DNA of 7,047 bases from Ignavibacteriota bacterium (GCA_003158365.1 PMIW01000243.1:544-7590); one strand, 5' to 3'. Numbered from the stretch's first letter, positions 1-7,047 are shown. Numbers and translations are program-made. Notes: generated by a model not told the origin, from the sequence alone.

Positions 1-497
1 ACAATTGTATGTCCGAGTTCGCCTGCAAACCCGTCATGACCGTATATCATTTCTCCGTTCGACACAAATCCGCTGCCCAGTCCCGTTCCAAGCGTTACAA
101 CTACGAAATTTTTCATACCCTTTGCCGCACCAAATATCATTTCCCCGATTGCAGCTGCATTTGCATCGTTTGTAAGAATTACAGGAACTTCAAAATGCTC
201 CTTAAATAATTCGGCAAAATTAATAATACCTTTCCATTTCAGATTCGGAGCAAAATCCACAGTGCCTTTAAAATAATTTCCGTTAGGAGCACCTACACCG
301 ATTCCCCTGATATCATATTCATTGTCCAGTACCGATAGTATTTTAAAAATTTCTTCGGATAATTCTTTAACATAATCTTTAACATTTTCATATTTATCCG
401 TCCTTATGGTTCCTTCTGAAATGCAATTGCCTTTTCTGTCAACAAGACCGAAAACAGTATTTGTTCCGCCAATATCTATTCCGATAGCTACTTCCAT
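1..497 (-). CDS. ROK-family sugar kinase (glucokinase/fructokinase-like), N-terminal 165 residues, cut by window edge
   Basis: ATP-dependent cytoplasmic kinase of the ROK family, expected to phosphorylate a hexose or N-acetylhexosamine. The reading frame is open from an ATG at 495-497 to the left edge. Seen directly: the phosphate-binding motif DIGGTN at residues 8-13; GVGAPN at 67-72, in the sugar-binding region; TNDANAAA at 109-116, whose D111 matches the catalytic base of the family; a glycine-rich LGTGLGSG stretch at 136-143; and GELGH at 159-163, where E160 and H163 match the ExGH sugar/zinc residues. The CxCGxxGCxE zinc motif would lie beyond the edge and cannot be checked. It starts 36 bases after the stop of the sugar transporter at 534-1913 on the same strand, so co-transcription and a role phosphorylating the imported sugar are likely. 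The leader is A/T-rich with no Shine-Dalgarno. Substrate is not decidable; a ROK repressor is unlikely because there is no N-terminal helix-turn-helix. Confidence 0.93.
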   Translation of the reverse strand, partial: MEVAIGIDIGGTNTVFGLVDRKGNCISEGTIRTDKYENVKDYVKELSEEIFKILSVLDNEYDIRGIGVGAPNGNYFKGTVDFAPNLKWKGIINFAELFKEHFEVPVILTNDANAAAIGEMIFGAAKGMKNFVVVTLGTGLGSGFVSNGEMIYGHDGFAGELGHTI

Positions 498-533
498 TTA
501 TTATAAATTTTTTATTTTTTCAAATCTATAAAT

Positions 534-1913
534 TCAAATTTGTAACTTTTTCACTTTATAACCCTTAACTCCGTAAAATATTAAATAAAGGTATGCAAGC
601 AAAGGTATAAAAAGGGAATAATGTACACCTGCTATATCTGCAAGCCCTCCCTGCAATAAAGGTAAAATTGCACCCCCTACTATCATCATTACAAGCAGTG
701 AAGAACCCTGTGAAGTATATTTACCCAGCCCGTCTATGGCAAGCGTAAAAATGTTCGACCACATTATAGAATTAAACATTCCTATACAAAGTACAGACCA
801 CATCGCGACTTTCCCGTTTCCGAAAATGCCCACAGTCAGAAGTGCCATAACAAATAATGCAAAGATTGTCAGAGTCCTCGCAGGCAGTGATTTTCCAAGC
901 ATGAATGCAAAATAATTAACGGTAAGAAATATCAGGAAATACCAGACAAGTTCAAACTCGATTTTTGTAATTGCAAAAATTACTGTGAATAAAACAACCG
1001 CAACTGCCAGCATAGATAAATATTTTTTTGCTCCCTTAGTTTCACTTAAAGATATAGATCCCATAAATCTCCCAATCATTGCCCCGCCCCAGTAAAATGC
1101 AAGATACTTGCTCCCGTCCGCTTCGGCAAGCCCTGCGATATCGGGAAGCTTAAGATATGCAACTAAATTGCTTCCGATAGAGACTTCCGCTCCGACATAG
1201 AAAAATATTGCGAAAATTCCCCAGAATAAATTTTTGTGTCTCAGTGCTTCAGGCTTCTTTTCAATTTTATCGCTCCCTGTAAAAGCGGGCAAATGAACAA
1301 AAGCTATAAACAAAGCAAGAAATAAAAATGCGGCTCCGAAAATTAAATAAGGCACTTTAACTGAATTCGCACCCGGATTTTCTACGGTAAAAAAGAATTT
1401 AAATATTAAGAATCCTCCTATAACGGGAGCTATCGTATGCCCGAACGAATTGAATCCCTGCGCCAGGTTTAACCTGCTTGAAGCAGTCTCCGGCTTGCCA
1501 AGCAAAGCCACATAAGGATTAGCGGCAATCTGAAGAATTGTCAGACCGAAACTTATGCAGGCAAGCGCCCCGAGAAAAAATCCGAATGACTTATAATGCG
1601 CTGAAGGGAAAAACAGGAAACATCCTAATGCAGCAAGCAGTAGCCCGAGAATTATTCCGTTCTTGTACCCCATCCTTGCTATCGGGTCGCCAATTGTTAT
1701 GGATGAAAAAAAATACAAAAGTGAACCGATGAAATATGCTCCGAAAAATGAGAACTGTACAAGGTTTGCCTGGAAGTGAGTAAGTTCAAATACTCCTTTT
1801 AAAAAAGGCGTAAGAACATCGTTTAAACTTGTTATAAACCCCCACATAAAAAAAAGAGAAATCATAACTGCGAGGGACGAAGTGAATTTAGAAGCAGAAG
1901 AATTATTTTCCAT
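534..1913 (-). CDS. gluP: Sugar:proton symporter of the MFS FucP/GluP (glucose/galactose transporter) family
   Basis: Inner-membrane major facilitator expected to import a monosaccharide with protons. The 459-residue length and about 12 hydrophobic segments fit the family. Diagnostic stretches: FFMWGFITSLNDVLTPF at residues 21-37, in which D32 aligns with proton-coupling D46 of E. coli FucP; a segment around 47-60 rich in F, Q and G typical of the family; LQIAANPYVALLG at 127-139; RLNLAQGFNSFG at 147-158; and GRFMGS at 281-286. The position of FucP E135 is occupied by Q128, as I recall for GluP-type glucose/galactose carriers, so hexose rather than L-fucose is favoured (inference). The symbol denotes the family; the substrate is unproven. 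A polar loop near 212-226 separates the two six-helix halves. The gene lies between an MFSD1-like transporter upstream and a ROK kinase 36 bases downstream. The ATG at 1911-1913 has no Shine-Dalgarno and lies 17 bases after a strong hairpin. Confidence 0.94.
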   Translation of the reverse strand: MENNSSASKFTSSLAVMISLFFMWGFITSLNDVLTPFLKGVFELTHFQANLVQFSFFGAYFIGSLLYFFSSITIGDPIARMGYKNGIILGLLLAALGCFLFFPSAHYKSFGFFLGALACISFGLTILQIAANPYVALLGKPETASSRLNLAQGFNSFGHTIAPVIGGFLIFKFFFTVENPGANSVKVPYLIFGAAFLFLALFIAFVHLPAFTGSDKIEKKPEALRHKNLFWGIFAIFFYVGAEVSIGSNLVAYLKLPDIAGLAEADGSKYLAFYWGGAMIGRFMGSISLSETKGAKKYLSMLAVAVVLFTVIFAITKIEFELVWYFLIFLTVNYFAFMLGKSLPARTLTIFALFVMALLTVGIFGNGKVAMWSVLCIGMFNSIMWSNIFTLAIDGLGKYTSQGSSLLVMMIVGGAILPLLQGGLADIAGVHYSLFIPLLAYLYLIFYGVKGYKVKKLQI

Positions 1914-1930
1914 ATACCGGATTTAAAAAT

Positions 1931-1960
1931 TCAAACGGGTTAACTAAATAACCCGTTTGA
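1931..1960 (-). terminator. Intercistronic 12-bp stem-loop, possible rho-independent terminator or attenuator
   Basis: Bases 1931-1942 pair perfectly with 1949-1960 (arm TCAAACGGGTTA), leaving a 6-base loop. On the minus strand the stem is followed by ATTTTTAAAT, a short U-tract; on the plus strand no T-run follows, so the polarity fits the leftward genes. It lies 31 bases past the stop of the MFSD1-like transporter and 17 bases before the ATG of the sugar symporter. It could end part of the transcription after the first gene, or act as an mRNA-end stabiliser or a symmetric protein-binding site. The U-tract is modest, so full termination is uncertain. Confidence 0.6.
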
Positions 1961-1991
1961 TAATAATAAATATTTTAAAAATTACTTTGAC

Positions 1992-3392
1992 TTATTTTTT
2001 TATATTCGGAAGTTCCAGACCGTATCCTTTTTTCTTGTCTTCAGCTTTCAATAAGAATGCAAATATTAACCCTAGAACACCAAATAACATAAACAACATC
2101 ATTGGAAGAGTGTAGTTGTAATTTGCAACCTCTTTTCCTTCGACTAATGTTGTTCCGACTATGCAATATTTATCCAGTACCCACCCTATCAAAGCAGGTA
2201 CAAACATCAAAGCTACAATATTTTGAACATAAAATATCAGTGCGTAAGCCGAGCCAAGCTGCTTTTCAGGAATGATTTTTGGAACAGAAGGCCACATTGC
2301 TGAAGGAACTAAAGAGAAACCGATACCAAGAATAAGCATTAATACAATTGCAACGCTCCAGTGATTTAAAAGAGGAACAGCAAAAAGCAAATGAACAAAA
2401 ATTATCAGAATAGAGCCGAAAATCATAATCGAAGCGCCTTTTCCTTTTTTGTCTATCATATTTCCGAATACAGGCGTAAGCAGAATTGTTCCGAATGGTA
2501 AAAGCCCCGGAATGCTGCCTGCCAGATTTTCGGGAACGCCGAATTTATTTATCATAAGTGCCGTTGCGTATTTAAGGAACGGAAAAACCGCAGAGTAAAA
2601 TAATGCGCATAAAATCGAAATATACCACCAGCCTTTATTTTTTATAATGAATCCAATATCCTTGATTTTAAATTCTTCATCCGATTCATCAGCTTTACCG
2701 GTATCGAGTTTTGCATCGGCAATGGATTTATCGAGACGCTTATCGTTGAATGTATATACAAAGAAAGAAAGAAGACCTATGCAAAGCATCAGAAGGCAGA
2801 TTAGTACGGGAGAAGAAACATGTCCGAAAGCCCTGGCAATTGGAACGGAAGTTGAAAGAGCCAGCGCGGTACCAAGCCTTGCGATTGCAAGCTGAAGACC
2901 CATGGCGAGAGCAAGTTCGTGTCCCGTAAACCATTTTACAATAATTTTTGAAACCGTGATACCTGCAACTTCTACACCGACACCAAAAATAGCATATCCG
3001 AAAGCTGCCATCCATACCTGAGCCGGGAAAGTCCATATTATCGTCCAGTTTTGTCCGTCTAATGAATGTGATGAAATTGCCCAGTACTTTATTCCAGCTC
3101 CGAGCACCATTACTGCAGCAGACATAAGTCCCGTAAATCTGACACCCATTTTATCCAGTATTATTCCGCCGAAAATCAGGAAGAATAGAAACACATTAAA
3201 CCAGCCGTAAGCACCGGTATACCAGCCGTAATCAGATGCGCTCCAGTGCAGTTGTTCTTCAAGCATTTGCTCGAGCGGTGACATTACATCGGCAAGATAA
3301 TAACCCGCAAACATTGTAAATGCAACTATCAATAATGCTGTCCACCGGGCGGCTTTTGAATCGCTCAGTATTTTTTTGATTTGTTCAGTCAT
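1992..3392 (-). CDS. Major facilitator superfamily transporter, MFSD1-like, substrate unknown
   Basis: Integral inner-membrane carrier of 466 residues with about 12 hydrophobic segments. The MFS motif A appears as GGIILDKMGVR at residues 75-85, and a degenerate second copy as FGNMIDKKGKG at 309-319 in the C-terminal half. A charged cytoplasmic loop at about 216-246 (many D, E and K) separates the halves. YGWFNV at 62-67 followed by the motif A variant resembles the start of the MFSD1 family, whose animal member is a lysosomal dipeptide carrier; KWFTGHELALAMG at 153-165 is also shared with related anion/organic-acid MFS groups. The resemblance is from memory, so the substrate is left open. It is the first gene of the leftward cluster, 78 bases upstream of the GluP-like symporter and separated from it by a hairpin. 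The ATG at 3390-3392 follows an AT-rich leader with no Shine-Dalgarno. Confidence 0.88.
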   Translation of the reverse strand: MTEQIKKILSDSKAARWTALLIVAFTMFAGYYLADVMSPLEQMLEEQLHWSASDYGWYTGAYGWFNVFLFFLIFGGIILDKMGVRFTGLMSAAVMVLGAGIKYWAISSHSLDGQNWTIIWTFPAQVWMAAFGYAIFGVGVEVAGITVSKIIVKWFTGHELALAMGLQLAIARLGTALALSTSVPIARAFGHVSSPVLICLLMLCIGLLSFFVYTFNDKRLDKSIADAKLDTGKADESDEEFKIKDIGFIIKNKGWWYISILCALFYSAVFPFLKYATALMINKFGVPENLAGSIPGLLPFGTILLTPVFGNMIDKKGKGASIMIFGSILIIFVHLLFAVPLLNHWSVAIVLMLILGIGFSLVPSAMWPSVPKIIPEKQLGSAYALIFYVQNIVALMFVPALIGWVLDKYCIVGTTLVEGKEVANYNYTLPMMLFMLFGVLGLIFAFLLKAEDKKKGYGLELPNIKK

Positions 3393-3679
3393 ATATATTT
3401 ATAATTGTTTATGAAATTATATTTTTATACAAAAAATTCTTAACAGGATTTTTTCCAAAAACCTCAGATTCCAAAAATTAATATTAGAATTAATAAATAA
3501 TTATGCAAATGTATATATTTTATGCTTGATGTTAAAGGTTTAAATCCGATACTCAAAAATATCAATCAATATACTACAGTTCCGAATTTTATTATATATT
3601 TTTGAATTAATTCTTAATAATATGCTGTTATATCATTTCCTTTAAACGGGGAATTTCAGTAACAATTTTTCTGTGGGAT
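3393..3679. promoter_or_regulatory. Divergent intergenic region expected to carry promoters for the transporter cluster and the PAS kinase
   Basis: This 287-base AT-rich stretch separates two divergently read genes and holds no convincing ORF or RNA gene. Matches to the Bacteroidota -7 pattern TAnnTTTG: TATTTTTG at 3597-3604 on the plus strand, which would give the kinase a leader of about 70 bases; TACATTTG at 3506-3513 and TATTTTTG at 3554-3561 on the minus strand, for the transporter. None has a clear TTG -33 partner at the usual distance, and such matches are frequent by chance in AT-rich DNA. A 10-bp palindrome, GAATTAATTC, lies at 3604-3613, and TTCCAAAAA is repeated at 3453-3461 and 3469-3477. 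The promoter role follows from gene layout; the exact sites are tentative. Confidence 0.4.
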
Positions 3680-5959
3680 ATGGCTAAAATTATTACATCG
3701 GAAATAGCTAAGAATAAAAAAAATACAGATACTAAAAATATATCCGGAAGTTCCGATTTCATTTCGAATATAAAAACCTCTCTGGATGGAATTTCCATAA
3801 GCGGAAAAAATAAAAAAATCATTTTCGCAAATGATTCCTTTGCAAAAATGTACGGCTATAAATCCTCCAAAAGTATTACAGGAAAAAACTGGAAGGAACT
3901 TTTGGATTTTACCGAAATAAAGAGACTCGATAATAAAATAATACCCGATTTATTTTCTGTAGGCTGCTGGCAGGGTGAAATTATCGGGGTAAAGCATAAC
4001 GGACATAAATTTTATCAGGAATTATCACTGTCTTTCACCAATGATGAAAAAATTATTGCTATTTCGAGGGATATAACAAGAAGGAAGAATCTCGAAAATA
4101 TGCTAAAGGAAAGCGAACTGAAGTACAGGTCGCTGATTGAGGATTTGCAGGAAGGTGTTTTTTATGTGGATAACAACGGTATTATGCTGTATGCAAATAA
4201 AAGATGCTGCGAGATTTTCGGATACCCGCTTCAGGATTTAATTGGAATAAACAGCTTCGAACTGCTTTTTGATAAAAACGATATTGAATTTGTAATGCGG
4301 AAAAACAGGATGCGTGAGGAAGGTATTTCTGATTCGTATGAATTGAGATGCTGTAAAAGAAACGGAGAATTAATCTGGTGCCACGTAAACGGAACACCGT
4401 ATTATGATATTAACGGGAACATAATCGGCTCTATATCCATAATCACTGATATAACCGGGCAAAAGAAATCGACAGAGGCATTAAAACAAAGCGAGATAAG
4501 ATTTCAAACTATTTTTATGCTTTCAGTCGATGCCATCGGAGTTTCAAAAAACGGTATTAATATTTACGTAAATCCTGCTTTCTTATCACTTTTCGGATTT
4601 GAAAACTATGACGAAATTTTAGGTAAACCCGAGACTTTGCTGATGACACAGAATGAACGCAAAAAAATTCTTGATTACACACAAAAACGAAAACAGGGAC
4701 AGCATATTCCCGCATCTTACATTTCAAAAGGTCTTAGAAAAGACGGTACGGAATTCAGCCTCGAAGTTCACGTTTCAAGCTACGAAGTGGAAGATGAAAT
4801 TTACAGCATAGCAATAATGCGGGATATAACCGAACTTGAGAGAGCGCAAAAAGCCCTGCAGGAAAGCGAAGAGAATTACCGCACACTTGTTAATACATCA
4901 CCTGATGCCATAGTGGTTACGGATACAAATGAAAGATTAACGCTTGTAAACGAACGCGCAGTAGAATTATACGGTTATACGGACACAAAAAAATTCAGAG
5001 GAAAAAAATATCTCGAATTCGTATCCGGGAAGGACCATAATAAGCTAAAACTTTTAACAAAAGATATTTTAAAAACAGGGTTCGTCTTAAATCTTGAATT
5101 TGAAATGCTGAGAAAAGACGGCTCTACATTTCCTGCGGATTTAAGCGCTTCCGTGATAAAAGATTTCGAAGGAAAACCAAAGGGAGTCGTTTCCATTATC
5201 AGGGATATTACTACGAGAAAAGAAAACGAACTCAGACTGAGAAAATATGCCGAAGACCAGGCAGAGCTTAATGCAACAAAAGATAAATTTTACTCCATAA
5301 TTGCCCACGACCTAAGAAGCCCGTTTCAGACCCTGCTTGGATATTCTGACATGCTCAGGAGCAATGTGGAAAATTTAAAAACCGAAAAGATTTTCGGATA
5401 TGCGGATAATATCCACAAGGCAAGCACTGAAACCTATGGACTTCTCGAAGACCTTTTGCAGTGGACAGGATCCCAGACAGGCAGGATAAAAGCTTCGCCT
5501 GAATTGATTTATATAATCGAAATGTTTTATTCGATTATCAAAACCTACAAGGATACTGCAAAAAATAAAGATATACTTCTTTATTCAAATGTTATCGGTG
5601 ATATGTATATTAATGCAGACAGGAATATGATTACGACTATTTTAAGAAACCTTGTCTCTAATGCAATAAAATTTACATACAGGAAAGGGAATATTGTTCT
5701 CGATGCAAAAGAAAACGAGGAGGACATTTCCATTTCCGTCTCGGATACTGGAGTAGGCATAGCAGAAGAGAATATTAATAAACTCTTTAGAATTGACTCT
5801 ACATTCTCGACAAAGGGAACCGAAAAAGAAAAAGGTACCGGGCTCGGACTGATTATTTGCAAAGAATTTGCGGAAAAAAATAACGGGACATTATCCGTTA
5901 TAAGTAAGATTGGTGAAGGAAGTACTTTTACATTAACATTGCCTAAAATAAAGTTTTAA
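3680..5959 (+). CDS. Soluble sensor histidine kinase with four tandem PAS domains
   Basis: Cytoplasmic two-component sensor of 759 residues with no signal peptide or membrane helix. Order: a polar N-terminus (1-27), PAS1 about 28-133, PAS2 about 143-259, PAS3 about 267-384, PAS4 about 393-511, a HisKA dimerisation domain, and a HATPase_c domain to the C-terminus. The phosphoacceptor is H543 in IAHDLRSPF; the N box is NLVSNAIKF (657-665); G1 is DTGVG (689-693); G2 is GTGLGLI (719-725). All residues needed for ATP binding and autophosphorylation appear present. Each PAS ends in a DIT motif (131, 257, 382, 509) followed by a charged helical linker. PAS1 is the least typical copy. There is no receiver domain and no response regulator within the window, so the kinase is an orphan here. 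The ligand or cofactor of the PAS domains cannot be told from sequence. ATG 3680 is the first ATG after the in-frame stop at 3608; no good Shine-Dalgarno precedes it. Confidence 0.95.
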   Translation: MAKIITSEIAKNKKNTDTKNISGSSDFISNIKTSLDGISISGKNKKIIFANDSFAKMYGYKSSKSITGKNWKELLDFTEIKRLDNKIIPDLFSVGCWQGEIIGVKHNGHKFYQELSLSFTNDEKIIAISRDITRRKNLENMLKESELKYRSLIEDLQEGVFYVDNNGIMLYANKRCCEIFGYPLQDLIGINSFELLFDKNDIEFVMRKNRMREEGISDSYELRCCKRNGELIWCHVNGTPYYDINGNIIGSISIITDITGQKKSTEALKQSEIRFQTIFMLSVDAIGVSKNGINIYVNPAFLSLFGFENYDEILGKPETLLMTQNERKKILDYTQKRKQGQHIPASYISKGLRKDGTEFSLEVHVSSYEVEDEIYSIAIMRDITELERAQKALQESEENYRTLVNTSPDAIVVTDTNERLTLVNERAVELYGYTDTKKFRGKKYLEFVSGKDHNKLKLLTKDILKTGFVLNLEFEMLRKDGSTFPADLSASVIKDFEGKPKGVVSIIRDITTRKENELRLRKYAEDQAELNATKDKFYSIIAHDLRSPFQTLLGYSDMLRSNVENLKTEKIFGYADNIHKASTETYGLLEDLLQWTGSQTGRIKASPELIYIIEMFYSIIKTYKDTAKNKDILLYSNVIGDMYINADRNMITTILRNLVSNAIKFTYRKGNIVLDAKENEEDISISVSDTGVGIAEENINKLFRIDSTFSTKGTEKEKGTGLGLIICKEFAEKNNGTLSVISKIGEGSTFTLTLPKIKF

Positions 5960-5977
5960 TAAAAGAATTCAAGCGGT

Positions 5978-7039
5978 TTATTCTTCAAGAAACAAATCCA
6001 GATACCTGGATGAATATTCTTTGTTGAGTTTCCCGATTTCCGAATTCAGTTCCTGCACAGCTTTATAAGAATTTTCATTTCCCGAAATATAATAGTTTTT
6101 TAAATTCTGGGCAGACATATTTTTATATGCAATAATTTTACTGTTCAGTAAATTTGCTTCCTTTATTTTCCTTTTATTTTCGTCTATGGATGTATAATAA
6201 TCACTTTCACCAAGAGTCTGATAAATGCTGTCGGCATATGATTTTTCTTCGTTATTCAATTTTATATAACCATCGAGAAGGTTCAGATTCACCAGTGCTT
6301 CTTTTTTTCCTGAAACAGGTTTTGAAATTATGTCTGTAATTTCTTTTTGTTTATCTGAAATCGAAAATAACCTTGACTTGTAATATTTTACTTTCATATT
6401 TGTTTCTTTTTTATCCGACTGCAATCCGGTATAAGGGTAAACAATGTGCAGAAAGAAAATAAACAGCACTACAACAACCAAACTTACAGTTCCCGACAAT
6501 AAAGAAGCATTATAAATATTTCCGAAGAACTTCTTTTTTACATACCTTTCCCTGAGAATAAATCTTCTTAACAGGAAATAAGTGAGAAGAAGTAAAATTA
6601 CTGATACCGAGAAAGTAACAGTCACTTGCAGAATATCATCAAGCGCAGTAAGATATTTTTGAATTGCAAATGCATAGTAAGCGGTAAGCAAAATCCAACC
6701 CCAGCCTATGGGAACATTTCTTAATATTTCATCTATATGTCCGTTTGTTACTATATTTTTCTTTCCGCATTCGGGACAGATAAAAGTTTTTTCTTTTAAC
6801 TCGCTTTCTGAAAGATTCACCGGAAATTCACAAAAGAAACAAGATAATTTTTTCTTTTGGGGAGGAAAGTGCTTTGATTCGGAGCTATTTTCGATTGGAA
6901 TAACCATACTATCCGTATCGGCATAGATACTTCCTTTGTTTTTCAGATAATCAGTAATATCCTCGAGCCATTCACCGCAATACTTACATGCCAGTGCCTT
7001 TTCTGTCAGGGTCTTGCTGCAATAAGGGCATAATTTCAT
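5978..7039 (-). CDS. Uncharacterised membrane protein with two N-terminal zinc ribbons and an extracytoplasmic helical tail
   Basis: Protein of 353 residues whose function I do not recognise. Two Cys4 zinc-ribbon motifs are visible: C4-P-Y-C7 with C18-K-Y-C21, and C67-F-F-C70 with C88-P-E-C91. A polar linker rich in S, D and K joins them. Three hydrophobic helices follow at about 110-130, 137-158 and 180-203. The basic loop at 159-171 (RRFILRERYVKKK) lies between helices 2 and 3; by the positive-inside rule this puts the zinc ribbons and that loop in the cytoplasm and residues 204-353 outside the membrane. The tail is rich in K, E, N, Y and S and predicted helical, possibly coiled coil, without cysteines or an enzymatic motif that I can see. 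The gene converges on the PAS kinase with 18 bases between stops. The ATG at 7037-7039 is 8 bases from the window edge, so an upstream start cannot be fully excluded, but M-K-L-C-P-Y-C is a typical zinc-ribbon beginning. Confidence 0.85.
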   Translation of the reverse strand: MKLCPYCSKTLTEKALACKYCGEWLEDITDYLKNKGSIYADTDSMVIPIENSSESKHFPPQKKKLSCFFCEFPVNLSESELKEKTFICPECGKKNIVTNGHIDEILRNVPIGWGWILLTAYYAFAIQKYLTALDDILQVTVTFSVSVILLLLTYFLLRRFILRERYVKKKFFGNIYNASLLSGTVSLVVVVLFIFFLHIVYPYTGLQSDKKETNMKVKYYKSRLFSISDKQKEITDIISKPVSGKKEALVNLNLLDGYIKLNNEEKSYADSIYQTLGESDYYTSIDENKRKIKEANLLNSKIIAYKNMSAQNLKNYYISGNENSYKAVQELNSEIGKLNKEYSSRYLDLFLEE

Positions 7040-7047
7040 ATTAATCT

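Noticed and set aside
9..209. Plus-strand open frame of 66 codons at the left edge
   Set aside because: It lies antisense inside the ROK kinase, whose minus-strand frame carries clear family motifs; the plus-strand product is Cys-rich with no recognisable domain.
1..497. ROK-type transcriptional repressor instead of kinase
   Set aside because: The frame starts directly with the ATP-binding DIGGTN motif at residue 8; no N-terminal DNA-binding domain precedes it.
2740..3036. Minus-strand 98-codon frame overlapping the MFSD1-like gene
   Set aside because: Out-of-frame shadow of the transporter; the composition (many C, R, S and F) is not that of a real protein, and the transporter frame is uninterrupted.
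3393..3679. Riboswitch or small RNA in the long intergenic region
   Set aside because: The stretch is AT-rich with no stable GC-containing stems or recognisable aptamer core.
3628..3822. Minus-strand 64-codon frame across the kinase start
   Set aside because: It overlaps the beginning of the PAS kinase, has no start signal or domain, and its hydrophobic look comes from reading the complement of A-rich codons.
5240..5959. Possible hybrid kinase with a receiver domain
   Set aside because: The protein ends right after the HATPase_c domain; no receiver-type acidic cluster or phosphoacceptor aspartate follows.
5960..5977. Possible bidirectional terminator between the convergent genes
   Set aside because: The 18 bases contain only a GAATTC palindrome and no stem-loop with a T-tract.

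Overview
The window looks like a piece of the chromosome of a low-GC, Gram-negative member of the Bacteroidota/Chlorobiota-Ignavibacteriota group. This is inferred, not proven, from four things: no convincing Shine-Dalgarno sequence before any visible start codon, with A/T-rich leaders instead; a sugar transporter of the glucose/galactose type common in those phyla; a soluble multi-PAS histidine kinase with a FYSIIAHDLRSPF-type phosphoacceptor box; and all complete genes ending in TAA or TGA. There is no tRNA, rRNA, CRISPR array, transposase or phage gene.

Left half (about 1-3392, all on the minus strand, read right to left): a likely sugar-uptake cluster. It starts with an MFSD1-like major facilitator transporter (1992-3392). 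A 78-base gap with a perfect 12-bp stem-loop (1931-1960) follows, then a GluP/FucP-type sugar:proton symporter (534-1913). Last, after only 36 bases, comes a ROK-family sugar kinase whose C-terminal part runs off the left edge (1-497). The simplest reading is import of a hexose by the symporter and phosphorylation by the kinase. The hairpin sits where it could lower or set expression of the second and third genes relative to the first.

Centre (3393-3679): a 287-base AT-rich divergent intergenic region. It should hold the promoters of the leftward transport cluster and of the rightward kinase gene. A few weak Bacteroidota-like -7 matches, a 10-bp palindrome and a short direct repeat are visible, none of them decisive.

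Right half: a 759-residue soluble sensor histidine kinase with four tandem PAS domains (3680-5959, plus strand), with no partner response regulator in the window. Only 18 bases separate it from the end of a convergent gene (5978-7039, minus) for a membrane protein with two cytoplasmic zinc ribbons, three predicted membrane helices and a roughly 150-residue helical extracytoplasmic tail of unknown function.

I see no strong evidence for a wholly new multi-gene system. The most unusual items are the double zinc-ribbon membrane protein, the two dissimilar MFS carriers in one cluster with a ROK kinase, the intercistronic hairpin, and the evenly spaced PAS array.
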